Made by a program: the position numbers and the translations under genes. Positions 1 through 6,931 of a DNA stretch of 10,596 nt are shown here, in pieces. Every line of letters begins with the position of its first letter. Positions within the stretch are counted from its first letter, which is position 1. The DNA comes from Actinotalea sp. (GTDB lineage Bacteria; Actinomycetota; Actinomycetes; Actinomycetales; Cellulomonadaceae), in the NCBI GenBank assembly GCA_014360395.1, contig JACIXM010000142.1, positions 1 through 10,596 on the forward strand, written 5' to 3'. The notes beneath the pieces were generated by a model. That model was not told the DNA's origin and searched no databases. It saw nothing but the letters and a program-made list of their open reading frames with translations.

Positions 1-2
1 TC

Positions 3-347
3 GCCGGTGCGGAGGTCCCGGTCCCGGACGCGGTGGCCGCGATGGCCAACCCGCTCCCGGTGGTGGCGGTGTTCGGCGGCCTGGCGGTCGCGCTGCAGGG
101 GGTCGCGCCGCGGCTCGTCGTCGCGGTGACGGCGACCGCGGCCGCCGTGCTCTACGTCGTCGAGCTCGTCGGGCCACCGCTCGGCTGGCCGGAGGCGGTC
201 GTGGCCCTGTCCCCGTTCCACCACCTCGAGCTCGTGCCCGTCGACCCGTTCGGGACGGCGGCGGCGCTGCTGCTGGTCGGCGTCGGCCTGGCGCTCGGCG
301 CGGTGGGCTTCGTGGCGTTCGCCCGCCGCGACCTGGTCGGCAGCTGA
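3..347 (+). CDS. C-terminal fragment of a membrane protein, probably an ABC-2 type exporter permease
   Basis: The reading frame is open from the left edge and ends in TGA at 345-347, so the true start lies outside the window. The visible 114 residues hold about three hydrophobic stretches. Two lie roughly at residues 17-55 of the fragment, separated by a single Arg. The last, rich in Leu, Gly and Ala, precedes the C-terminal AFARRDL. The short soluble turn with SPFHHLELVPVDPF before the last helix, and an end of the type FxRRDL, are typical of the large ABC-2 permeases annotated as polyketide or antibiotic exporters in actinobacteria. That would place it in the plasma membrane next to an ATPase encoded to the left. 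Another polytopic membrane protein cannot be excluded because the rest is missing. Confidence 0.6.
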   Translation, partial: AGAEVPVPDAVAAMANPLPVVAVFGGLAVALQGVAPRLVVAVTATAAAVLYVVELVGPPLGWPEAVVALSPFHHLELVPVDPFGTAAALLLVGVGLALGAVGFVAFARRDLVGS

Positions 348-391
348 CCGCTCCGCCGTCCGCCCGCCCCCGCCGCTCGACCCCATCGGCC

Positions 392-438
392 TCGTGGGGA
401 GGGCTCGGTCCGGATACCGGTGCACGGAACCCCCGCGA
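392..438. repeat. 47-nt hairpin repeat, copy 1
   Basis: Outer arms TCGTGGGG (392-399) and CCCCGCGA (431-438) pair over 8 bp, with one G-T pair. One more pair is possible at 391/439. Inside is a short second stem, CCGG-ata-CCGG. It matches copy 2 at 37 of 47 positions, with the differences concentrated in the centre and in one inner flank. It shares the CGGATA centre with copy 3. It could be a repeat of REP or BIME kind, a structured RNA, or a terminator. Confidence 0.7.
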
Positions 439-463
439 GAGCGTGCGCAGGCGCGGACGCCCT

Positions 464-510
464 TCGTGGGGAGGGATCGGTCCGCCAGGCGGTGCACGAC
501 CTCCCCGCGA
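464..510. repeat. 47-nt hairpin repeat, copy 2
   Basis: Outer arms TCGTGGGGAGG (464-474) and CCTCCCCGCGA (500-510) pair over 11 bp with one G-T pair. The inner stem is CCGCC-a-GGCGG, different in sequence from those of the other two copies. It starts 72 bases after copy 1, with 25 unrelated bases between the two copies. Same orientation as copy 1. Confidence 0.7.
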
Positions 511-524
511 CGGGTCGGGACGCC

Positions 525-554
525 CGGTCCCGGGGTGCGGCGGGCTCGGGACCG
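525..554. repeat. Inverted repeat with 8-bp arms
   Basis: CGGTCCCG at 525-532 is the exact reverse complement of CGGGACCG at 547-554, with a 14-base loop. It lies just upstream of the candidate -35 box of the phosphorylase-like gene. It could be a regulator site or a terminator insulating that gene from upstream transcription. In DNA this GC-rich it may also be chance. Confidence 0.35.
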
Positions 555-562
555 TGGGGGCG

Positions 563-591
563 TTGCCCCGCGGCGTTCCGTCTGGCACAGT
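563..591 (+). promoter_or_regulatory. Candidate promoter of the phosphorylase-like gene
   Basis: TTGCCC at 563-568 resembles a -35 box and CACAGT at 586-591 fits the loose actinobacterial -10 pattern nAnnnT. The spacer is 17 bases. The predicted transcription start, near 598, falls inside the 16-bp palindrome that directly follows. This is the arrangement expected for repression by a bound LacI-type protein. The boxes are weak on their own, and the palindrome position is what makes this reading attractive. Confidence 0.4.
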
Positions 592-607
592 GAGAGAGCG
601 CTCTCTC
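592..607. promoter_or_regulatory. Perfect 16-bp palindrome, likely LacI-family operator
   Basis: The sequence GAGAGAGC-GCTCTCTC is fully symmetrical and contains the central core GAGCGCTC. Known actinobacterial LacI-family sugar regulators bind such palindromes. CebR, for example, binds TGGGAGCGCTCCCA. The site overlaps the predicted transcription start and lies 76 bases before the ATG at 684. This suggests that the downstream enzyme is induced by a sugar. No LacI gene is in the window, so the regulator must be encoded elsewhere. Confidence 0.65.
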
Positions 608-683
608 GCGACGCCGACGACGGCCCGCCACGAGGGACGCCCACCAGCGCCCGGACGGTCCGGCGCTCAGCAAGGAGCTTCAG

Positions 684-3600
684 ATGTCGATCGGCGCCGC
701 AGCCCGACCCACCATCACCTCGGCCGACCCGGCCGCGACCGCCCCCGTGGCCGACGAGCTCGGGGTGACCGGGTCCCTCGTGGACCTCGACGGCCGCCGG
801 TTCTACCGGATCGAGCACGTCGACCGCATGCCCGCGTTCTTCATGACTCTCGTCGGCGCGAGCGACCTGTGGCTCTTCATCGCCAGCACGGGCGGCCTGA
901 CCGCCGGCCGCGTCGAGGCGGACCGCGCGCTCTTCCCGTACACCACGGAGGACAAGGTCACCGAGGGCGTCCGCTCCACCGGTGGTCTGACCGTCCTGCG
1001 GGTGGCGACCGACGACGGCGTCGTCGTCTGGGAGCCGTTCGCCCCCCTGCGGCCCGGGGACGCGCCGGTCGAGCGGGACCTCTACAAGGACGTGCTCGGC
1101 ACGACGCTCGTCATGGAGGAGACGCGCGCGGACCTGGGGCTGCGCTACCGGGCGACGTGGCAGACCAGTGCGCGCTACGGCGTCGTCCGCAGCGGGGAGC
1201 TCGCCGCGACCGGCGACCAGGAGCGTCACGTCGAGGTGCTCGACGGCTTCCGCAACCTGCTGCCGGCCGGCGCGACCGTCCAGGTCCAGAACGAGCTGAG
1301 CAGCCTGCTCGACGCCTACAAGCGCACCGAGCTCGACCCGGCCACCGGTCTGGGCCTGGTCTACCTCAACTCCCACCTCACCGACCTCGCCGAGCCGAGC
1401 GAGTCCCTCCACGCCAACGTCGCGTGGCAGGTCGGCCTCGACGACGTCGAGCACCTGCTGTCCGACCGGCAGGTCACCGCCTTCTCCTTCGGCGACCCCG
1501 TGACCCCCGAGCGCGAGGTCCGCGGCGAGCGCGGCGCCTACCTGGTGCGCAGCCGCGTCGTCGTCGCGCCCGGGCAGGAGCGGCGCTGGTCCGTCGTGGC
1601 GGACGTCGACCTGGACGCGGCGGCGGTCGTCGACCTCCAGGCCGACCTGGCCGCCGACGACGTCGCGGCGCGCCTCGCCGCGGACGTCGCCGCCACCCGC
1701 ACCGAGCTCGAGCGCCTCGTCGCGACTGCCGACGGCACCCAGCTCAGCGGCGACGAGCTGGCGGCCGCGCACCACGCGGCGAACGTCCTGTTCAACATCA
1801 TGCGCGGCGGCGTCCCGGTCGACGGGTACACCGTCGAGGCCGAGGACGTGCGGCGCTTCGTCGCCCAGCGCAGCACGCGTGTGGCGGCCCGCCGCGCCGA
1901 CGTCCTCGACGCGCTGCCGGAGCGCCTCGCCGTCGGCGAGCTGCTCGAGCGCGGCACGGCATCCGGCGACGTGGACCTGCGCCGCATCCTCGCCGAGTAC
2001 CTGCCGCTGACCTTCAGCCGCCGGCACGGCGACCCCAGCCGCCCCTGGAACAAGTTCCGGATCGCGCTGACGGACGACGAGGGCCGCACCCGCGTGGACT
2101 ACCAGGGCAACTGGCGCGACATCTTCCAGAACTGGGAGGCCCTCGCCTGGTCGTTCCCGGAGTACGTCGAGTCGATGACGACGATCTTCCTCGACGCGAC
2201 CACGGCCGACGGCTACAACCCGTACCGGATCTCCCGCTCGGGCATCGACTGGGAGGTGCCGGAGCCGGAGAACCCGTGGGCCAACATCGGGTACTGGAGC
2301 GACCACCAGATCGTCTACCTGTGCAAGCTCCTGGAGACGTCGCTGCGGTTCCACCCGGGCCGGCTGCCGGCGCTCGTCGACGAGGCGCTGTTCACGCACG
2401 CCGACGTGCCGTACCGGATCGCCTCCTACCGGCGGACCGTCGCCGACCCGTCCTCGACGATCACCTTCGACGAGGAGGCGCACGCCGGCGTCGAGCGGCG
2501 GGTCGCCGCCGAGGGTGCCGACGGCCGCGTCGTCCACGGGGCCGACGGCGACCTGGTGCGCGTCACGCTGGCCGAGAAGCTCCTGCTCCTCGTCCTGGCG
2601 AAGCTCGTCAACCTCGTCCCCGAGGGTGGCATCTGGATGAACACCCAGCGCCCCGAGTGGAACGACGGGAACAACGCGCTGGTCGGCCGCGGCCTGTCCG
2701 TGGTGACGCTGGCGTACGTCCGCCGCTACCTCGACGTCGTCGCGGGGCTCCTGGACCGCGACGTCACGGTGACCACCGAGCTCGCCGACCTCTTCCGGGA
2801 CGTCACCGCGACGCTGACCCGTCACGTCGGTGCGACCGTCGAGGGCTTCACCGACGAGCTGCGCCGGACCGTCATGGACGAGCTCGGCGCCGCCGGGACC
2901 GCGTACCGCTCGCAGGTGTACGGCGGCTTCGACGGGCACACCGTCACCCTTGAGCGGGCGCAGGTCGGCGAGCTCCTCGACGTCGCGCGCCGCTACGTCG
3001 ACTCCGGGCTGCGGGCCAACCGCCGCGAGGACGGTCTCTTCCACTCCTACAACGTCATCGACCTCGGCGCGGACCGCGCGGGCGTCCGGCGCCTGCAGGT
3101 CATGCTCGAGGGCCAGGTCGCGGTCCTGTCCTCCGGTCTGCTGGACCCGGCCGAGGCGCGCGACCTGCTCGTGGCGCTGCGCACCTCGGCGCTGTACCGC
3201 GAGGACCAGCACAGCTACCTGCTCTACCCCGACCGCGACCTGCCCGGCTTCCTGGCGAAGAACCGCGTGCCGGCCGACGTCGCGGCGACGGCCCCGCTGC
3301 TCGCCGCCCTCGTCGAGGCGGGCGACCGCTCGGTCGTGCTGCGCGACCGGCACGGGGACTACCGCTTCGCGCCGTCGGTGCGCAACGAGCGGGACGTGCG
3401 GGCCGGGCTGCACGCCGCGGCGTCGTCGGGCGCCGTGGACCCCGAGCTCGTCGCGCGGGAGCGCGGGCGCCTGCTGGAGGTCTTCGAGGACGTCTTCCGC
3501 CACGCCGAGTTCACCGGCCGCTCCGGCTCGTTCTTCGCCTTCGAGGGCCTGGGCAGCATCTACTGGCACATGGTGTCCAAGCTGCTGCTGGCCGTGCAGG

Positions 3601-4187
3601 AGCACCACGAGCTCGCCGTCGCGACCGGGGCGCCGGCCGACGTCGTCGCCGACCTCGCCGCCGCCTACGAGGACGTCCGTCAGGGCCTCGGGTACTGCAA
3701 GAGCCCGCGGCAGTACGGCGCCTTCCCGATCGACCCGTACTCCCACACCCCGGGCGGCCGGGGCGCTCGCCAGCCGGGCATGACCGGTCAGGTCAAGGAG
3801 GAGGTGCTCACGCGCCTCGGTGAGCTCGGCCTGCGGGTGGAGGACGGGCGCGTCGTCGTCCGGCCGGCGCTGCTGCGCGCAGGGGAGTGGACCACCGAGC
3901 CGACGACGGTCCGGTTCCGCGACACCGCAGGCGGGCAGCACGAGGCGGAGCTCCCGGCGGGTTCGCTCGCGTTCACGTTCTGCCAGGTCCCGGTCGTCTA
4001 CCGCCGCGTCGTGGACGCGCAGCACGGCACGACGACGGCGGCCGTCGCGCGGGTGGTCCGCGTCGAGGTGGCGCTGGCCGACGGGCGCGTCGTGGAGGCG
4101 CCCGACGGCGTCCTGCCCGCCGACCTCAGCGCCGCCGTCTTCGCCCGGGCGGGCGAGGTCGAGCGGATCACGGCCCACCTGGGCTGA
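684..4187 (+). CDS. GH94-like (alpha/alpha)6-barrel phosphorylase-type protein, 1167 aa
   Basis: This large protein has no signal peptide and so is probably cytoplasmic. The N-terminal part (about 20-330) resembles the beta-sandwich of GH94-type enzymes, with MPAFFMTLV, STGGLTAGR and ALFPYTTEDK between residues 48 and 95. The central part (about 440-1000) reads as a helical barrel. YQGNWRDIFQNW (473-484) matches the RDxxQD region, GYWSDHQ (536-542) the following barrel motif, and EWNDGNN (658-664) the DWND-type catalytic motif. Near the C-terminus YSHTP (1019-1023) and QPGMTGQVKEE (1030-1040) precede a beta-rich end. In GH94 the first residue of DWND is Asp; here it is Glu658. Inference: an inverting phosphorolysis or hydrolysis of a beta-linked sugar, substrate unknown. 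Length fits GH149/GH161 better than classical cellobiose phosphorylase (about 820 aa). The start is supported by AAGGAG six bases upstream. It appears to be a single-gene unit under a LacI-type operator. Confidence 0.6.
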   Translation: MSIGAAARPTITSADPAATAPVADELGVTGSLVDLDGRRFYRIEHVDRMPAFFMTLVGASDLWLFIASTGGLTAGRVEADRALFPYTTEDKVTEGVRSTGGLTVLRVATDDGVVVWEPFAPLRPGDAPVERDLYKDVLGTTLVMEETRADLGLRYRATWQTSARYGVVRSGELAATGDQERHVEVLDGFRNLLPAGATVQVQNELSSLLDAYKRTELDPATGLGLVYLNSHLTDLAEPSESLHANVAWQVGLDDVEHLLSDRQVTAFSFGDPVTPEREVRGERGAYLVRSRVVVAPGQERRWSVVADVDLDAAAVVDLQADLAADDVAARLAADVAATRTELERLVATADGTQLSGDELAAAHHAANVLFNIMRGGVPVDGYTVEAEDVRRFVAQRSTRVAARRADVLDALPERLAVGELLERGTASGDVDLRRILAEYLPLTFSRRHGDPSRPWNKFRIALTDDEGRTRVDYQGNWRDIFQNWEALAWSFPEYVESMTTIFLDATTADGYNPYRISRSGIDWEVPEPENPWANIGYWSDHQIVYLCKLLETSLRFHPGRLPALVDEALFTHADVPYRIASYRRTVADPSSTITFDEEAHAGVERRVAAEGADGRVVHGADGDLVRVTLAEKLLLLVLAKLVNLVPEGGIWMNTQRPEWNDGNNALVGRGLSVVTLAYVRRYLDVVAGLLDRDVTVTTELADLFRDVTATLTRHVGATVEGFTDELRRTVMDELGAAGTAYRSQVYGGFDGHTVTLERAQVGELLDVARRYVDSGLRANRREDGLFHSYNVIDLGADRAGVRRLQVMLEGQVAVLSSGLLDPAEARDLLVALRTSALYREDQHSYLLYPDRDLPGFLAKNRVPADVAATAPLLAALVEAGDRSVVLRDRHGDYRFAPSVRNERDVRAGLHAAASSGAVDPELVARERGRLLEVFEDVFRHAEFTGRSGSFFAFEGLGSIYWHMVSKLLLAVQEHHELAVATGAPADVVADLAAAYEDVRQGLGYCKSPRQYGAFPIDPYSHTPGGRGARQPGMTGQVKEEVLTRLGELGLRVEDGRVVVRPALLRAGEWTTEPTTVRFRDTAGGQHEAELPAGSLAFTFCQVPVVYRRVVDAQHGTTTAAVARVVRVEVALADGRVVEAPDGVLPADLSAAVFARAGEVERITAHLG

Positions 4188-4194
4188 GCAGGGT

Positions 4195-4216
4195 CCCGGG
4201 CCGGTGGCGGCCCGGG
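4195..4216 (+). terminator. Hairpin after the phosphorylase-like gene
   Basis: CCCGGGCC at 4195-4202 pairs perfectly with GGCCCGGG at 4209-4216 around a 6-base loop, beginning eight bases after the stop codon. There is no T-tract. Many intrinsic terminators in GC-rich actinobacteria lack one, so termination is plausible but not proven. Confidence 0.5.
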
Positions 4217-4260
4217 GCGGACGTGGCGCGGGTCAGGCGGCCGGGTCAGGGCGTGGGTCG

Positions 4261-4302
4261 CGGGGCGGCGGTACCGGTGCAGGGGTCGGTGCCGCCGCCT
4301 CG
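4261..4302. other. Very stable 15-bp hairpin between genes
   Basis: Bases 4261-4275 pair with 4288-4302 over 15 positions, of which two are G-T pairs, leaving a 12-base loop. It stands 84 bases before the start of the CYTH-CHAD gene and 73 bases after the previous stop. It could be a second terminator, a small structured RNA or a DNA-binding site. It does not share the 47-nt repeat's ends. Confidence 0.45.
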
Positions 4303-4372
4303 ACCGTGTCGCGCCGCGGCCGCTGCGGACGTGGCGGGCCGGGCAGCGGCTGCGCGCACGCAGCCTTGCGGA

Positions 4373-4388
4373 CACGATGGGGCCCATG
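4373..4388 (+). promoter_or_regulatory. Possible leaderless start of the CYTH-CHAD gene
   Basis: No Shine-Dalgarno precedes either ATG (4377 or 4386). CACGAT at 4373-4378 fits a loose -10 pattern and is followed by seven bases, so transcription would begin at the A of the ATG at 4386. This supports 4386 over 4377 as the start, because the first ATG would lie inside the -10 box. No clear -35 is visible. Confidence 0.35.
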
Positions 4389-5966
4389 GCGACGACCCAG
4401 GTGGAACGCGAGATCAAGCTCGACGTGCCCGAGGGGGTCGAGCTCCCCGCGCTCGAGGGGCTGCCGGGCGTCGCGTCCGTGCAGTCGAAGGTCGTCGACC
4501 TCGAGGCGGTCTACTTCGACACCGCGGACCTGCGGCTCCTGCGGAACCGCACCACGCTGCGGCGTCGGGCCGGTGGGTCCGACGAGGGCTGGCACCTCAA
4601 GCGCCCGCTCCCCGGGGGTGACCGTTCGGAGACGCACCTGCCGCTCGGCCGGTCGACCCGCACGGTGCCGGCCGAGCTGCGCCGGCAGGTGCAGGTCCAC
4701 GTCCGCACCGGGACGCTCGTGCCGGTCGCGACGCTGCGCACCCGGCGTGGGGTGCACCGCCTGCTCACCGACGACGGGACCGTGCTCGCCGAGGTCGCCG
4801 ACGACGCCGTCGACGGCATCGTCGGCAGTGCCGGCCGGACGCGGGGTGCGGCAGACGCCGGGGGACCGGCCGAGGACGCCCGTCCCGGTGCCGGCAGCGC
4901 CTGGCGGGAGTGGGAGGTCGAGCTCGTCGACGGCGACGACGCGCTGCTCGAGGCCGCCCGCGAGCGGCTCCTCAGCGCCGGTGCCGTCCCGGCCGGGCAC
5001 GCCTCGAAGGTCGGGCGGCTGCTGCGGTCCGCCATGCCGGAGGTCGCCGAGCCGCCCGCCGAGCCGCGCAGCGGCCTGCCGGAGGGGACCGCGGGCGACG
5101 TCGTCTGGCGCCACCTCGCCGAGCAGGTCGCGGCGCTCCAGGCGCTCGACCCCCAGGTCCGCGCCGACGAGCCGGACGCCGTGCACCGCATGCGTGTCGC
5201 GGCTCGGCGCCTGCGCTCGGTGCTCAGGACGTACCGGTCGGTCCTGGCGCGTGCCACCACGGACCCGGTGCGGGAGGCGCTCGACGCGCTCGGCGAGCCC
5301 CTGGGGCGGGCGCGCGACGCCGAGGTCCTCGCGGCGCGGCTCGGCGGGCTCCTGGCCGAGCAGGACCCCGCGCTCGTGCTCGGTCCCGTCGAGCGGCGGC
5401 TGCAGGACCGGGCGCGCCAGGAGCACCGCGAGGCCCAGGACGCCGTCGTCCGGTACCTCGCCGGCGAGCCGTACCTGCGGCTGCTGGACGACCTCGACGC
5501 GCTGGTCATGGCGCCGCCGTGGCGGCCGAAGGCCCGGAGGAAGGCCGCGAAGGTCCTGCCGCGCGCCGTGGCGCGGGTGTGGCGGGACGCCGTCGGGCGC
5601 GTCCGCGGCGTCGAGGAGGCGGCCGACGACGGCGCCCGCGACCTCGCCCTGCACGAGGCGCGCAAGGGTGTGCGGCGGGTCCGCTACGCCGCCGAGCTCG
5701 CGGTGCCGGCCCTGGGCGGGCGGGTGAGGCGGTTCGCGGGACGGGTGGAGGACGTCCAGGACGCCCTCGGCGAGCACCAGGACAGCGTCGTCGCCCGTGC
5801 GGCGCTGCGGGAGCTGGGCGTCGAGGCGCACCTGGCCGGGGAGAACGGCTTCACCTGGGGCCTGCTGCACGGCCTGGAGCGCCACCGGGCCGCCGACGCC
5901 CGGGCGGCGTTCCGGCGGACGTGGCGGAAGGCCACCCGCCGCCGGCGCACCGCCTGGCTCCCCTGA
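4386..5966 (+). CDS. CYTH-CHAD domain protein (triphosphate tunnel enzyme fused to polyphosphate-binding domain)
   Basis: The N-terminal CYTH domain (about 1-215 of 526) opens with the diagnostic ExExK motif, VEREIKLD (Glu7, Glu9, Lys11). YFDTADLRLL, TTLRRR and GWHLKRPL follow, and supply the charged strands that line the triphosphate tunnel. Residues about 150-175 form a Gly/Ala/Pro-rich insertion. The CHAD helical domain (about 235-520) shows its two conserved His-containing helices, HRMRVAARRLRS from His267 and LHEARKGVRRVRYA with His423, rich in Arg and Lys for binding polyphosphate. Family knowledge: CYTH proteins hydrolyse tripolyphosphate or act on nucleotide triphosphates, and CHAD binds inorganic polyphosphate granules. 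The exact substrate here is unknown. An alternative ATG at 4377 would add three residues. The very basic C-terminus (TWRKATRRRRTAW) also suits polyanion binding. Confidence 0.88.
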   Translation: MATTQVEREIKLDVPEGVELPALEGLPGVASVQSKVVDLEAVYFDTADLRLLRNRTTLRRRAGGSDEGWHLKRPLPGGDRSETHLPLGRSTRTVPAELRRQVQVHVRTGTLVPVATLRTRRGVHRLLTDDGTVLAEVADDAVDGIVGSAGRTRGAADAGGPAEDARPGAGSAWREWEVELVDGDDALLEAARERLLSAGAVPAGHASKVGRLLRSAMPEVAEPPAEPRSGLPEGTAGDVVWRHLAEQVAALQALDPQVRADEPDAVHRMRVAARRLRSVLRTYRSVLARATTDPVREALDALGEPLGRARDAEVLAARLGGLLAEQDPALVLGPVERRLQDRARQEHREAQDAVVRYLAGEPYLRLLDDLDALVMAPPWRPKARRKAAKVLPRAVARVWRDAVGRVRGVEEAADDGARDLALHEARKGVRRVRYAAELAVPALGGRVRRFAGRVEDVQDALGEHQDSVVARAALRELGVEAHLAGENGFTWGLLHGLERHRAADARAAFRRTWRKATRRRRTAWLP

Positions 5967-5994
5967 CCCGTCCGGCCGGCGTCGGACGGGTCAG
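5963..5994. terminator. Bidirectional terminator shared by convergent genes
   Basis: CTGACCCGTCC at 5963-5973 pairs perfectly with GGACGGGTCAG at 5984-5994 around a 10-base loop. The TGA of the CYTH-CHAD gene (5964-5966) is in the left arm, and the reverse-strand TGA of the dehydrogenase (5991-5993) is in the right arm. The position and symmetry fit an intrinsic terminator that works in both directions. Confidence 0.7.
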
Positions 5995-6818
5995 GCGGGC
6001 AGGCCGACCAGGGCGGCGCTGCGGTCCCAGAGGCCGGCGGCCAGCGACGCGTCGTCGGCCTGGGGGTTGGTCCTCTGCGGGCGGCGCTTCTCGTAGAAGG
6101 CGCCGGGCGTCCAGTCCTGGCCCGGGCGGGTCGTCGCGAGCCAGACGAGGGTGTCGGCGCCCTGCTCGGGCGTGAGCATGAAGAACCGGCGCAGCGACGT
6201 GCGGTAGAACGCCCGGAAGAGGCTGTGGGACTCGGTCGCGAAGCTCGTCGCGACGACGCCCGGGTGGAACGCCGCCGTCGCGATCGCGTCCCCGTGCCGC
6301 CGGTGCAGCTCGCGCGTGAAGAGGATGTTCGCGAGCTTGCCGTCGCCGTAGGCCTTCTGCGCGGAGTACCGCCGCTCGTTGTGCAGGTCGTGCAGGTCGA
6401 TCCTCCCGAACAGCCGCGCGGCCGCGCTCGAGGTGTTGATCACCGTGGCCCGGGCCTCGCGCAGGCGGTCCAGCAGCAGGTGGGTCAGCAGGAACGGCCC
6501 GAGGTGGTTGACCTGGAGCGTCTTCTCGTGGCCGTCCGCCGTGACCTCCCGCGCTCCCATGACGCCGCCGGCGTTGTTGGCGAGCACGTCGATCCGGGGG
6601 TACGCCTCCCGCAGCTCCTCGGCGAGCCGGCGGACCTGGTCCAGGTCGGCGAAGTCGGCGAGGTGGTGCGGCGCCCCGAGCTCCTCCGCCAGGGCTCGCG
6701 TCTTCGCCGCCGACCGGCCGACGACGACGACGCGGTCGCCCCGCTCGCTCAGCGCCCGCGCCGCGGCGGCGCCGATCCCGTCGCTGGCTCCGGTGATGAC
6801 GACGGTGCGCTGGTCCAT
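5991..6818 (-). CDS. Short-chain dehydrogenase/reductase (retinol dehydrogenase-like SDR)
   Basis: A 275-residue Rossmann-fold oxidoreductase. The nucleotide-binding motif TGASDGIG is at residues 9-16, followed by VVVVGRS with Arg35 after the second strand, which suggests NADP(H). NNAG is at 81-84, and Asn104 lies in QVNHLG. Ser130/Ser131 lie in INTSSAA, and Tyr157 and Lys161 form the catalytic YxxxK (YGDGK). The spacing of about 26 residues between Ser and Tyr, with an insertion, is that of the RDH/WWOX/protochlorophyllide reductase-like branch. HPGVVATSFA follows at about 214. The substrate is unknown, probably a carbonyl or alcohol. The ATG is preceded by GAGGAG four bases away (6823-6828 on the reverse strand). 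The gene is convergent with CYTH-CHAD and divergent from the flavin reductase, with 110 bp between. Confidence 0.9.
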   Translation of the reverse strand: MDQRTVVITGASDGIGAAAARALSERGDRVVVVGRSAAKTRALAEELGAPHHLADFADLDQVRRLAEELREAYPRIDVLANNAGGVMGAREVTADGHEKTLQVNHLGPFLLTHLLLDRLREARATVINTSSAAARLFGRIDLHDLHNERRYSAQKAYGDGKLANILFTRELHRRHGDAIATAAFHPGVVATSFATESHSLFRAFYRTSLRRFFMLTPEQGADTLVWLATTRPGQDWTPGAFYEKRRPQRTNPQADDASLAAGLWDRSAALVGLPA

Positions 6819-6916
6819 GGGGCTCCTCGGTGGTCAGGGGTGGTGCACTCCTTGCCCGCAACGGTCGACGCGACGGCGGTGTTCCGCCTCCTCTCGCGGG
6901 CGCGCCGCCCAGCCCG

Positions 6917-6931
6917 CAGAGTGGTCGCATG
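6917..6931 (+). promoter_or_regulatory. Possible leaderless start of the flavin disulfide reductase
   Basis: CAGAGT at 6917-6922 fits a loose -10 box and is followed by six bases before the ATG at 6929. No Shine-Dalgarno is present. The octamer AGAGTGGT and the six-base gap recur before the sulfurtransferase start at 8505. The 110-bp divergent gap to the dehydrogenase shows no clear -35 box. Confidence 0.35.

Larger units (their letters stand above)
348..683. other. 336-bp intergenic region with repeats, promoter and operator
   Basis: No convincing gene lies here. The region holds, in order, two 47-nt hairpin repeats (392-438 and 464-510), an inverted repeat with 8-bp arms (525-532 and 547-554), a candidate promoter (563-591), a 16-bp palindrome (592-607) and a strong Shine-Dalgarno AAGGAG at 672-677. 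The last sits six bases before the ATG at 684. About 75 bases of untranslated leader would follow the predicted transcription start. I see nothing else in 611-671. Confidence 0.7.

Noticed and set aside
392..510. Two repeats with a 25-nt spacer as a short CRISPR array
   Set aside because: Only two copies, with internal differences, a third copy lies alone 8 kb away, no cas genes are present, and the copies fold as long hairpins. A dispersed palindromic element fits better.
443..2953. 836-residue open frame overlapping the phosphorylase-like gene in another frame
   Set aside because: It is almost entirely Arg, Pro, Gly and Ala without any domain-like pattern, while the 684-4187 frame has a strong ribosome site and structured motifs.
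4233..5885. 550-residue open frame on the reverse strand across the CYTH-CHAD gene
   Set aside because: It is antisense to a gene with clear CYTH and CHAD motifs. Its composition is Arg/Pro/Gly-rich as expected for a shadow frame in very GC-rich DNA.
6830..6928. Upstream extension of the flavin reductase by 33 residues
   Set aside because: The FAD-binding strand and GAGPAG start normally ten residues after the ATG at 6929. The extension is of random composition and would occupy the divergent promoter region.
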